A stretch of 64,000 nucleotides of DNA from Dyadobacter jiangsuensis (lineage in GTDB: Bacteria; Bacteroidota; Bacteroidia; Cytophagales; Spirosomataceae): NCBI RefSeq assembly GCF_003014695.1, contig NZ_PYAS01000006.1:310001-374000 (forward strand), in the 5' to 3' direction. This document shows, piece by piece, positions 53,348 through 61,938 of this stretch. The stretch's first letter is position 1. Each line of letters opens with the position of its first letter. The notes under the pieces are model-generated. The model ran no database searches, had not been told where the DNA came from, and saw only the letters and a list, made by a program, of their open reading frames with translations. The translations under genes were made by a program, and so were the position numbers.

Positions 53348-53355
53348 CAAAGGTA
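53348..53355 (-). promoter_or_regulatory. -7 box upstream of the T9SS protein gene
   Basis: TACCTTTG on the minus strand, a perfect TAnnTTTG, 58 bp upstream of the start. A TTG partner is only 15 nt away (53373-53371), shorter than the usual 19-21, so the full promoter is uncertain. Confidence 0.45.
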
Positions 53356-54297
53356 TAGATTAGATTCTCTCAAAATAGCACTTTTTTTATATGACAAGTG
53401 CGTAAAAATTATGTTTATATCGAATTTTCAATTATTTCTAATCTATTTTTAAGAAATATTTCTACAAAAAAATGCGCATTTATTTTCATTTCTAAGCACT
53501 TATCCAATAAAAACAATTCTAACATTCCTGCTAACTGGTTGCACATGCGCTTAAAATTAGTAATAGTACTTTTTCAATAAACCCAAACTATCACCCACCT
53601 ATTTACAACACCGGTTGGTTACATCAAAACAGAAGAAAATTTTGTCCACTCCCGGGTCACAAAGGCTTTTTATCCAGACACCCCAATACCATCTTCGTTC
53701 ACCCCGAAATCATCGCATAGTCACAATGGTGACGGCCGTACAAGTAAAACTTCTACACCTGTAAATGATGTATGAGTCGATTTTGGGTACCAAATGCCCA
53801 TTTTGACCAACTAACGGCATTCATGAAAAATGATCGGAGATGTGGATATCGATGAGTTTTCACTGAAGAATTTCGACAAAACTTTTTTTTGCCTAAACCG
53901 CGGGTTCTACAAGATTTCTATTGACTGCGAATAAAATACAACCATTTTATGGCTGTCTTACAGCAATTTAGCTACATTCTATTCGGATTTATCGACAATA
54001 GCCTCCAAATAAACCTAGACCAAATTTCAGTATTACGATAGAAAATACTGCTCAGTAGGCAAGTTCACAAAACAAACAGCGCGGGAACCAGCCTGTAAAC
54101 CAAATAACTCTCGAGTTATTTTTACAAAGAGAATCGAACCTGAAATAGGATTCCAGGTCATTTTTCATTGCATTTTAGGCTCAAAACGTGCGAAAAAAGG
54201 CCGGGAAGGTTCTTAGAGCATACCATTTTCCGCTAGTTCCCAAGATTTTCTGAGTAACCTGTGTATTTTAGCTGTTAAGGCCTCAGACTACAACATT
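53356..54297. other. 1-kb stretch without a supportable gene
   Basis: AT-rich, low coding signal on both strands. The only frame above 50 codons (53398-53580) has no protein-like composition. It holds a weak 8-bp stem AAATAACT/AGTTATTT with a 4-nt loop at 54102-54121, followed by only two further T. TATTTTAG at 54264-54271 is a one-mismatch -7 box that may serve the DUF885 gene. I see no RNA gene, repeat or pseudogene that I can name. Confidence 0.5.
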
Positions 54298-55614
54298 ATG
54301 CTTAAACGATACCTTAAAATACTGACGCTCGCAGTCCTTGCCGGGTCGTGCAGTACACGCGAAACGGCTACCAATCATAATAGCAACCTCGACAGTATTG
54401 CCAGAGAATACGTCACGCTCGGGCTCTCGATAGGCCAGTACGACGGCGATTTTGTCGACGCCTATTATGGCCCTGATTCGCTGCGACCGGCAAAAACGGA
54501 CACTTCGCAATTTCCGAAAGACGCATTCCTGCAAAAAACCAGCTCTCTGAAAAAGGCGCTGGCTGCATTGGCAACGGGTAACCAAAACGACACCCTCACA
54601 CGCCGTGCCGCCTGGCTAACCGCCCAGCTGACGGCATTTGAGAGGCGCATACACTTGTTTTCAGGCACACTCGTGCCCTTTGATAGCGAATCCAAAGAAC
54701 TCTTCGACGCTGTGGCGCCGGTGTACGACGAGAAGCATTTCCAGGACCTCATTGCAAAGCTCGACCGCCTTTTACCCGGAAAGGGACCTATTCCCAACCG
54801 CTACCAGCAACTGGCGAGCCGCTTTCTGATACCCCAGGGCAAGATCGATACCGTTTTCCGGACTGCCATCGCAGAGGCTCGCAAGCGTACGCTGGCGCAT
54901 TATGCACTACCTGCGGGCGAAGATTTCAAGCTCGAATATGTGCGCGACAAGCCGTGGTCGGGGTACAACTGGTATAAAGGCAATTACAAAAGTGTGATCC
55001 AGATCAACGTAAGTCAGCCGATTTATATCGAGCGGGCCATCGATCTGGCTTGCCACGAAGGATACCCGGGGCATCACGTGTACAATGCATTGCTGGAAAA
55101 GAACCTTTACCGCGACAAAGGCTGGCCTGAGATTTCGCTTTACCCGTTATTCAGCCCGCAGTCGCTGATCGCCGAGGGGAGCGCCAACTATGGTATTTCC
55201 ATGGCCTTCCCCGGTAATGAGCAGCGGGAGTTTTGCAAAAATGTGCTGATCCCGCTCGCGGGCCTCGATACCACCATGGCCAACGTCTACTTCGAAGCCC
55301 TGGCGATCCGCTCGGCATTAAACTACGCCCGCAACGAAGTCGCCCGCGGCCTGCTCGACCACGGCATGAGCGACCAGGAAGCCAAGCGCTGGCTTACCGA
55401 TTATAGCCTGCTGCCCGAGAAAGGCGCATCGGATTACCTGCGGTTCATTCGCAAATACCGGAGCTACGTTATCAACTACAATTACGGGCAGGACATTATC
55501 CGGAAATACATCGAAGCACAAGGAGGCACGCCCGATGCCACAGATAAACGATGGACGCTTTTTGAAACATTACTGAGCAACGAAAACAAAGCCAGCGACC
55601 TGCTCAAACCGTAA
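54298..55614 (+). CDS. DUF885 family metallopeptidase-like lipoprotein
   Basis: 438 residues. Lipoprotein signal with LAGSC (Cys19). The DUF885 zinc-site motif is HEGYPGHHVYN with His253, Glu254 and His259/260, and the downstream Glu is likely in LIAEGSANYGISMAF. DUF885 proteins resemble carboxypeptidase-like M32/M3 folds and are often annotated as unknown. The length is shorter than the common 550-600 residues, the missing part being in the N-terminal half. It probably acts in the envelope on peptides. Separate from the next gene by 123 bp. Confidence 0.85.
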   Translation: MLKRYLKILTLAVLAGSCSTRETATNHNSNLDSIAREYVTLGLSIGQYDGDFVDAYYGPDSLRPAKTDTSQFPKDAFLQKTSSLKKALAALATGNQNDTLTRRAAWLTAQLTAFERRIHLFSGTLVPFDSESKELFDAVAPVYDEKHFQDLIAKLDRLLPGKGPIPNRYQQLASRFLIPQGKIDTVFRTAIAEARKRTLAHYALPAGEDFKLEYVRDKPWSGYNWYKGNYKSVIQINVSQPIYIERAIDLACHEGYPGHHVYNALLEKNLYRDKGWPEISLYPLFSPQSLIAEGSANYGISMAFPGNEQREFCKNVLIPLAGLDTTMANVYFEALAIRSALNYARNEVARGLLDHGMSDQEAKRWLTDYSLLPEKGASDYLRFIRKYRSYVINYNYGQDIIRKYIEAQGGTPDATDKRWTLFETLLSNENKASDLLKP

Positions 55615-55737
55615 AAAAACAACAGGTAAAGCGCAAACGAACGACGGGATGAATCTTGCCAAAACTGGCTATTTCGCTTCAAAATGCGGGAAAAATGACC
55701 TATATTCAGCATTTTGAACTACTCCCTTTTACCAATC

Positions 55738-56622
55738 TTGAAAAATTTTAATTTACTCACTAAAAAGAACAGCCCTGACATTTTCCAAACCGGCGCCGCG
55801 CTGACACTGGCTGCCCTGATCACCGCCGGCGCACAAGCACAAACGCCTCCTTCCCCCCAAACCTACACTTGCTACCGCGCTGAAAAAAGCATTACGATCG
55901 ACGGCCGTATGAACGAGCATTCGTGGAAGAAAGCCGCCTGGACCTCCTCGTTCGTGGACATTGAAGGGGACAAAAAGCCGCTACCGCTGCAAGAGACCCG
56001 CGTGAAAATGCTTTGGAACGACCAATACCTTTACATTGCCGCGCAAATCGAGGAGGAGCATATATGGGCGTATCAGGACAAAAAGGATCAGATTGTATAC
56101 CTGGAAAACGATTTCGAGGTATTTCTCGACCCGGATGGCGATACAGAGAATTACTATGAGCTCGAAATCAATGCCATCAACAACACATTCGACCTCTTTT
56201 TGCCGAAACCTTACCGCAAAGGCGGCAAGGCGCAACTCAAATGGGACATCAAGGGCCTGAAATCGGCAGTGTCGGTGAATGGTACCGTCAACAATGCGAA
56301 GGACAAGGACAAGCGCTGGACGCTGGAAATCGCCATCCCTTTCGAGTCATTATCTACCGAAAATGTAAAACCGGTCATGCCCGCAGACGGCTCCGAGTGG
56401 CGGATCAACTTCTCACGCGTGAACTGGCAGCACGAAATCGGCGAGGATGGTCGCTATAAACGCAAGCGTAATGCGGAAACCGGCAAGATCATTCCTGAAT
56501 ACAACTGGGTATGGTCGCCGCAGGGCATTATCAATATGCATTACCCCGAGTACTGGGGGAAACTGGTTTTCAGCAAAGCGAAGGCCGGGAAGATCAAGGA
56601 AGTAACCACCGCTCAAAACTGA
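55738..56622 (+). CDS. exported CBM9-like family protein
   Basis: 294 residues if started at TTG 55738 (MKNFNLLTKKN). A TTG at 55714 is also in frame and adds 8 residues; no ATG is near. A signal sequence ends TAGAQAQ. The family 9 binding-module-like fold is shown by KSITIDGRMNEHSWKKAAWTSSFVDIEGD, MLWNDQYLYIAAQIEEEHIWA, DFEVFLDPDGDTENYYELEINA and WTLEIAIPFESL. It is likely a secreted carbohydrate-binding protein. It runs into the serine hydrolase gene 6 bp later. Confidence 0.82.
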   Translation: MKNFNLLTKKNSPDIFQTGAALTLAALITAGAQAQTPPSPQTYTCYRAEKSITIDGRMNEHSWKKAAWTSSFVDIEGDKKPLPLQETRVKMLWNDQYLYIAAQIEEEHIWAYQDKKDQIVYLENDFEVFLDPDGDTENYYELEINAINNTFDLFLPKPYRKGGKAQLKWDIKGLKSAVSVNGTVNNAKDKDKRWTLEIAIPFESLSTENVKPVMPADGSEWRINFSRVNWQHEIGEDGRYKRKRNAETGKIIPEYNWVWSPQGIINMHYPEYWGKLVFSKAKAGKIKEVTTAQN

Positions 56623-56628
56623 TAAAAC

Positions 56629-57558
56629 ATGATCAGGTCCGCTATTTTACTTTTCCTCACACTGCTTACAGTGGGCATATCCGCCCAACCTCAGACAACC
56701 GGCAAAACGGTGGTTGATAAAAAACTGACAGCCCAGCTCGAAGCCGCGCTCGCGGGCTTCCACGGGCAGGTGGGTGTGTATGTGCGCAACCTGAAAACCA
56801 ACCGCATTGCAGCCGTCAATGCCGATTCCCTCTACCCCACTGCCAGCATGGTGAAGGTACCGATCATGTGCGGCATTTTTGACAAAATCGAAAAAGGAGA
56901 AATCACATTCAATCAGGAACTCGTTTACCGTGATTCGCTGAAATACGACAACGGCATCGTCGGCTCTTTCCGGGACAGCACGAAAATTGCCCTGCCCAAA
57001 GTCGTTCATCTGATGATCTCCCAAAGCGACAACACCGGCAGCTTGTGGTTGCAGGCCATGGCCGGTGGCGGCACGGCGATTAACCAATGGCTGGATGGAA
57101 ACGGGTTTGCAAACACGCGTGTAAACTCCCGTACACCCGGGCGTAAGGAATTTCAGGCGCGTTACGGGTGGGGTGTCACTACACCGCGCGAAATGGCCGA
57201 GCTGGTAGCGATGATCCGAAACGGGAAGGCCGTTAGCCCTGCGGCCAGCGACAGGATGTACCGCTACCTCGGAATGCAGTTCTGGGACGACGAGGCCATT
57301 TCCCAGTTACCATCTAATGTAAAAATCGCTGCCAAAAGCGGAGCGGTAAATCAGGCGAAATCGGAGGTACTGGTCGTACACGCGCCGCACGGCGATTACG
57401 TGTTTTGCATTGCAACCAAAAACCAGGAGGATCAGCGTTGGCAGAAAGACAATGAGGGCTATGCATTGATCCGCAAGGTATCGGCCATCATCTGGAAACA
57501 TTTTGAACCGAAAAGTGAATGGAAACCGGTACAGGGCTCCGAAAAATTCTGGTTCTGA
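56629..57558 (+). CDS. serine hydrolase of the class A beta-lactamase fold
   Basis: 309 residues, signal peptide ending ISAQ. The active site Ser73-x-x-Lys76 is in TASMVKVP, the Ser133-Asp-Asn motif in SQSDNTG, and Lys236-Ser-Gly in AKSGAVNQAK. The KTG position is KSG, and I cannot find a clear Glu166 omega-loop, so penicillinase activity is doubtful. It may be a peptidoglycan-related or unknown serine hydrolase. Last gene of a two-gene unit with the CBM9-like gene. Confidence 0.83.
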   Translation: MIRSAILLFLTLLTVGISAQPQTTGKTVVDKKLTAQLEAALAGFHGQVGVYVRNLKTNRIAAVNADSLYPTASMVKVPIMCGIFDKIEKGEITFNQELVYRDSLKYDNGIVGSFRDSTKIALPKVVHLMISQSDNTGSLWLQAMAGGGTAINQWLDGNGFANTRVNSRTPGRKEFQARYGWGVTTPREMAELVAMIRNGKAVSPAASDRMYRYLGMQFWDDEAISQLPSNVKIAAKSGAVNQAKSEVLVVHAPHGDYVFCIATKNQEDQRWQKDNEGYALIRKVSAIIWKHFEPKSEWKPVQGSEKFWF

Positions 57559-57594
57559 AAAATCCCGGCAAGTCGGGCGCCTGCCGGGATTTTT
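57558..57594. terminator. bidirectional terminator
   Basis: A 13-bp perfect stem AAAAATCCCGGCA/TGCCGGGATTTTT with an 11-nt loop. T-runs lie on both strands, so it can end the hydrolase gene and the convergent beta-propeller gene. Confidence 0.9.
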
Positions 57595-57598
57595 AGCA

Positions 57599-58807
57599 TT
57601 AATGCCCTTCGCTGGATTCGAAGCCCAGGATAGCCAGGCGGTAAGGCGTAGCAGACACTTTTACCTTATTGCTTTTGGACAAATTGGCCGCATTTACCAC
57701 CAGCAATTCGCCCGTCTTGGGTTGGGTGATGTAAATGTATCGGGAAGTCGCTTCCAGTTGCGGCTTCTGTGTCTCATCCTTGGCCGTCGCACCGATCACC
57801 GACCCGCTTGTTTTCAGCGCATTAGCTTTCAAATCGTAAATCCTCACTTCTCCGCTGTGCAGCAGTATCACGACATTGTTCCCCGCGTAATCCACCTTCG
57901 CCTGCATAATATCGGTACTGGCGAGCACCGGCGTCACGGATTTCGAGGCAACATCAATGATATAAACACCTTTTGCAGCTGTGTAACCCAGGAACTTACC
58001 TGCACCCTTCGCTTCCAGGATTGATCCAAACCATGCTTCACCGAAGTCGGCAGGATGCGGAATAAGCTGCTGCTTGCCGGTAGGCTCCACAGCCAGAATG
58101 CCGCTCGATGATCCGAAGAGCGAAATGCTGCCGTTGGTTGCATTGCCGTGAATGCCTTTGGTTTGAATCGTCGAAGCGAAAAGTGTCTTACCGGAGGCGT
58201 CGATGATCTTCACGCGTTCCGGCAATGTTCCGGCCGCTGATCCGTCTTTTTCGGTAATCGCATAGGTGCCGTTATCGAATTTCGTCATTGCGCCGTGGTG
58301 CGCCACGTTCCCGGCATTGATATGCGTCATTTTCTTGCCGGCGGTGTGAAAATCCGCCTCTTTGGCAATGCTCAGGGTACCGTCGCCGTCGTTGAAAGTG
58401 ATGATCTCGTCGCCCTTGCTTTTGAAATGCGTCGGCTTATTACCGTCGCCCGTCAACGCACCGAACTTCGGCGTTCCTTTTACATCCACATGATCGCCGT
58501 GGCCCTCAAAACCGGTATCAAAAAGTTGTACGAAGTTATTGGCCCCATTCAAAATAGCCCCAAAGCGCCCACCTTGCGTGCCGTACAATGTCGATTTGGC
58601 AAACTGTGCCTCAAACTTCTCTGCTGTGAGTTTCACCGGATCCACCAATGAGAGTTCCTTCGAAACTTCGTCATTCACCATCACGCGGATGAACTTGTAC
58701 TCGGTCTCCTCCACCGGTGTTACATCGTCTTTCTCCTTGTCGTCGCAGGCCAGCAGCAATGCGCCGAATGCCATCGATAGTACTACTTTGAATAAATGCT
58801 TTTTCAT
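57599..58807 (-). CDS. AztD-like beta-propeller lipoprotein (zinc-related)
   Basis: 402 residues, lipoprotein signal with LLLAC (Cys21). The body is a beta-propeller with the order of His-containing motifs I associate with the periplasmic zinc chaperone AztD: GFEGHGDHVDV near residue 100, KPTHFKSKGDEIITFNDGDGT, NAGNVAHHGAMTKF, and TKGIHGNATNGSISLF. These would place several His near a metal site. No AztABC zinc importer is adjacent. The gene has a dedicated promoter bracketed by two palindromes (58822-58878), which suggests repression by a metal-sensing regulator. Identity as AztD-like is inferred from motif pattern and not confirmed. Confidence 0.65.
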   Translation of the reverse strand: MKKHLFKVVLSMAFGALLLACDDKEKDDVTPVEETEYKFIRVMVNDEVSKELSLVDPVKLTAEKFEAQFAKSTLYGTQGGRFGAILNGANNFVQLFDTGFEGHGDHVDVKGTPKFGALTGDGNKPTHFKSKGDEIITFNDGDGTLSIAKEADFHTAGKKMTHINAGNVAHHGAMTKFDNGTYAITEKDGSAAGTLPERVKIIDASGKTLFASTIQTKGIHGNATNGSISLFGSSSGILAVEPTGKQQLIPHPADFGEAWFGSILEAKGAGKFLGYTAAKGVYIIDVASKSVTPVLASTDIMQAKVDYAGNNVVILLHSGEVRIYDLKANALKTSGSVIGATAKDETQKPQLEATSRYIYITQPKTGELLVVNAANLSKSNKVKVSATPYRLAILGFESSEGH

Positions 58808-58821
58808 AAAAAAATCTTTAC

Positions 58822-58878
58822 ATGCAACAATGATGCAAATGTAGTTTCAGGAAAACCACAAATGCAACAATGTTGCAT
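58822..58878 (-). promoter_or_regulatory. promoter of the AztD-like gene flanked by two palindromic operators
   Basis: On the minus strand TACATTTG at 58843-58836 is a perfect -7 box, and TTG at 58867-58865 is 21 nt upstream. Around them are ATGCAACAATGTTGCAT (58862-58878), a perfect 17-bp palindrome overlapping the -33, and ATGCAACAATGATGCAA (58822-58838), the same with two mismatches, overlapping the -7. The two lie 40 bp apart, close to four helix turns. Confidence 0.7.
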
Positions 58879-58921
58879 ATAAAGATTAAAAAAGAATTAA
58901 AACAGTCCCCTGAGACCAGTA

Positions 58922-59209
58922 TCAGGCTATTGCTTCCCGCAACAGGTTCCTGCTTTCCTTTTTCACAAATGTGATGGGCACAAACTCGTCGTTCGGTGCC
59001 CCGATATAATAGACCGTCCATTCGGGATCGTGATGCGCCAGCATTTCACTGATACAGTCGGCACGATGCGCAACCGGATTGGTACAATCTTCCCAGTAGA
59101 ACAGCTCGACCCTGTAAAACAGGTTCTGCTTGATTCCGTTGATCGTTACCTCAACTTTGATCTCCTGCTTACCTTGAAGCGGCGGGATAGGGATTGCAAT
59201 GTGGCTCAT
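58922..59209 (-). CDS. small protein of unknown function
   Basis: 95 residues, no signal peptide. It contains IKVEVTINGIKQNLFYRVELFYWEDC and HDPEWTVYYIGAPNDEFVPITFVKK. It has a mixed beta and alpha look, with two Cys. No family recognised. It is upstream of the AztD-like operator but reads away from it in its own right, so no functional link is implied. Confidence 0.65.
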   Translation of the reverse strand: MSHIAIPIPPLQGKQEIKVEVTINGIKQNLFYRVELFYWEDCTNPVAHRADCISEMLAHHDPEWTVYYIGAPNDEFVPITFVKKESRNLLREAIA

Positions 59210-59260
59210 GGGATTATCTGGTTAAAATTCAAATCATTGGTGCTGGGTCGTTGTTGTTTT

Positions 59261-59378
59261 TGACCACCGACGGCTGACCACCGACGGCCGATCTCATTAT
59301 TTCCGGATGTTATCGGATCTTGCCTTTACACCCTCGGCCGTCAGTGGTCGGCTGTCGGCGGTCAGGGCCGCAGGCCCT
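59261..59378. repeat. GC-rich inverted repeat of tandem 14-mers
   Basis: Two direct copies of a 14-mer GACCACCGACGGCT/C (59262-59289) form the left arm. The right arm 59335-59364 reads approximately as the inverted complement (GGCCGTCAGTGGTCGGCTGTCGGCGGTCA). A short hairpin AGGGCC-GCA-GGCCCT (59364-59378) reaches the stop codon of the permease. The arms resemble the sequence at 29763-29790. Confidence 0.7.
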
Positions 59379-61773
59379 ATTCCGCCCGAAGACTCTTAAC
59401 AGGGTTCATCAGTGCTGCTTTGATACTCTGAAAACTGATCGTGAACAATGCTACGAGCACTGCCAGTGTGCCCGCCAGGAGGAACATCCACCATTCGACA
59501 TCAATGCGGTAGGCAAAGTCGTTCAGCCAGCTGCGTACGGCCCACCAGGCCACCGGCGTGGCGATGAGGATGGCTACAAGCACGAGTTTGAGAAAATCCC
59601 GGGACAGTAATGCCACAATCCCCGCTACGGATGCACCCATTACTTTCCTGACCCCTATTTCCTTGATGCGCCTTTCTGCCGAATACGAAGCCAATCCGAA
59701 GAGGCCCAGGCAGGATATAAAAATCGCCAGCCCGGCCAGTATGCCCACGATTTCGCTTACCTGGCTGTCGGCGCGGTACATTTCGTTGAAATGCTCGTCG
59801 AGAAATGAGTAGGTAAATGGCTCTTCGGGGAGTATTTTGTTCCATGCCGCCTGCATCGCCGCCACGGCCTGCTGTGCATTCTTACCCTTTACACGTACCG
59901 ATATTTCGGAGTAATTCCAGTCCTTCTGATTGAAAATGCACAACGGCTCGATCTTGTGATGAAGTGAATTGAAATTAAAATCCTCCACGACACCTACAAT
60001 ACGCGACAGTGAATCCATCCCGTAGAAACCAAACTGCTTACCGATCAAAGATTGAAGGGTAAGACCCGGTTCATTTTTCAGGAGCTCCTGCGCCAGCGCT
60101 TTGTTGATAATGTAGGTTTTTGCATTATCGGCCCGGCTATCGGTAAAATCACGACCTGCGATCAGTTTAATTTTATACAAACTCAAAAAGTCGGGATCGA
60201 CAATGATTTGAGACGACGTAAGCTCTCTTTTGGGGCCCGTTCCCTGAAAATGGATAGCCGTTTGATGGAGGTTGTTACCCAATCGCTGCTGCGAACCCGT
60301 GACGCCACTAATGAACGCACTGCGGAGCATTTCTCCTTTCAAAGCTTCGTATTTGGTGTCCGATCGCGAATCCAGCGGGATAATTACCACCTGCTCCTTG
60401 TCAAAACCCGGATCCTTGTTAATCATATAATTCAATTGTCGCGCAGCGAAAGCGGTAGCAACGATCAGGAAAACGGCACTGGAAAATTGCGCTACAACCA
60501 ATGCATTCCTGAAACGGCTTTTGCCCGAACGCACAACGCCTTTGAGCACTTTGACAGGTTCGAATGCTGAAAGGAAAAAGGCAGGATAAATGCCGGAGAT
60601 TACGCCGATCAAAATGGTACCGGCCAGTAGTAACGGCAACAATCCAGGGGTTTCGAGAAAAGAAAAATTGAGGGATCGCTGGCTGAAATTCGCCACTGCC
60701 GGCATCATCAGCCACACCATTCCGAGCGCAAGCACCAATGCCAGCAGCGCCAGCAGCACCGACTCTCCGATAAACTGCCTGGCGAGTTCTGCACGCCTAG
60801 CCCCGATCGATTTACGGATTCCTACCTCTTTTGCGCGCGATGCCGAACGGGCGGTAGAGAGGTTCATAAAATTCACACACGCGATGATCAGCACCACCGC
60901 GGCTATGATTGAAAACACATAAGTATACCTGATATCGAACTTCTGAAAATTGACGTAGTCATGAGTGATATTCGTCGAACCCGCATGGATATCCGTTAAC
61001 GGCTGCAAGAAGAGCTGGAAATGCTTCCAATGCTCGTCTTTCATATGTCTTTTCAGGTAAGCCGGAAATTTCTTCTCCAAAGCAGCCACGTCGGTCTGGT
61101 CGGCCAGTTGGAGATAGGTATTGAGCCAGTTACTCCCCCAATTATCCATAAAATCCGGCTTGGAGATCGTATTGAACGACACCAATGCATCAAATTGCAA
61201 ATGCGAATTACCCGGCACGTCGGCCATAATTCCGGTAACTTTGAGAGTCAGTGTGTCGTTGCCATATACCTGGATAGTTCGCCCCATCGGAGCCTCGCTG
61301 CCAAAAAGATTCGAGGCGGCCTTATGCGTTAGCACCACAGAGTTAGGGTCGGTGAGCGCTTGGTTACGGTCACCTTGTTCAAGTGGAAAATCGAACATCC
61401 TGAAAAAATCCGGGTCGGTCAGGAAAGACTGCGCCAGCTCCACCCTTTTGCCTTTATAGAATATTGGAATCTTGCCTGTTCCGTTGATCCTTACAAAGCT
61501 TTTGACCTCGGAAAATTCTTGCTTTAACGTCGGCCCCATGGGATACATGGAAAGCGCCACATTCTGCGCTGTCATGCCATCGAATGTCTGTACTTCATTC
61601 AGCCGGTAGATATTTCCGGAATGCATCCGGTCAAAACTACGTTCGTAAAACACGAACAGCATGATCACGATACAGGCTGCCATTCCGACGGCCAGTCCCA
61701 CGATATTAATAGCCGAAAAAACCTTGTTCTTCCAGATGTTCCGGAGGGCGATTTTGAGGTAGTTTTTGAGCAT
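59377..61773 (-). CDS. ABC transporter permease, MacB/FtsX type (copy 5)
   Basis: 798 residues from ATG 61773. The frame is open to 61812, but MLKNYLKIALRNIWKNK is the standard family start. Two MacB_PCD-FtsX halves are visible: NIVGLAVGMAACIVIMLFVF as helix 1, SRAKEVGIRKSIGARRAELARQFIGES in the middle, and AERRIKEIGVRKVMGASVAGI near the end. It ends NPVKSLRAE. A palindrome-plus-TGGCATA element like those at 7.4 and 20.7 kb lies upstream. No ATPase is adjacent. Confidence 0.9.
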   Translation of the reverse strand: MLKNYLKIALRNIWKNKVFSAINIVGLAVGMAACIVIMLFVFYERSFDRMHSGNIYRLNEVQTFDGMTAQNVALSMYPMGPTLKQEFSEVKSFVRINGTGKIPIFYKGKRVELAQSFLTDPDFFRMFDFPLEQGDRNQALTDPNSVVLTHKAASNLFGSEAPMGRTIQVYGNDTLTLKVTGIMADVPGNSHLQFDALVSFNTISKPDFMDNWGSNWLNTYLQLADQTDVAALEKKFPAYLKRHMKDEHWKHFQLFLQPLTDIHAGSTNITHDYVNFQKFDIRYTYVFSIIAAVVLIIACVNFMNLSTARSASRAKEVGIRKSIGARRAELARQFIGESVLLALLALVLALGMVWLMMPAVANFSQRSLNFSFLETPGLLPLLLAGTILIGVISGIYPAFFLSAFEPVKVLKGVVRSGKSRFRNALVVAQFSSAVFLIVATAFAARQLNYMINKDPGFDKEQVVIIPLDSRSDTKYEALKGEMLRSAFISGVTGSQQRLGNNLHQTAIHFQGTGPKRELTSSQIIVDPDFLSLYKIKLIAGRDFTDSRADNAKTYIINKALAQELLKNEPGLTLQSLIGKQFGFYGMDSLSRIVGVVEDFNFNSLHHKIEPLCIFNQKDWNYSEISVRVKGKNAQQAVAAMQAAWNKILPEEPFTYSFLDEHFNEMYRADSQVSEIVGILAGLAIFISCLGLFGLASYSAERRIKEIGVRKVMGASVAGIVALLSRDFLKLVLVAILIATPVAWWAVRSWLNDFAYRIDVEWWMFLLAGTLAVLVALFTISFQSIKAALMNPVKSLRAE

Positions 61774-61815
61774 GCTGCTGTTCTGAATAGAGTTAAAAAC
61801 ACGTGGCAACAAATT

Positions 61816-61893
61816 TATGCCAACTCAAACAACAGACTGGTATTCAATATTTTAATACTTAAAAAAGGAGAAACACTGTCCGAATTCGGACAG
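61816..61893 (-). promoter_or_regulatory. perfect CTGTCCG palindrome plus TTGGCATA element
   Basis: CTGTCCGAATTCGGACAG (61876-61893) is a perfect 18-bp palindrome, and a weaker TTGTTCG/GGACAA pair follows at 61896-61913. On the minus strand TTGGCATA is at 61823-61816. TTGC follows, but 12 rather than 10 nt after the GG. The permease starts at 61773. Confidence 0.45.
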
Positions 61894-61938
61894 CCTTGTT
61901 CGCCGATGGACAATGCGGAAAATACTTTGCGGAAACCT

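Noticed and set aside
53398-53580. 60-residue open frame in the gene-free stretch
   Set aside because: Composition follows the AT-rich DNA (Ile, Asn, Lys, Phe), with no promoter, no hydrophobic pattern and no family resemblance.
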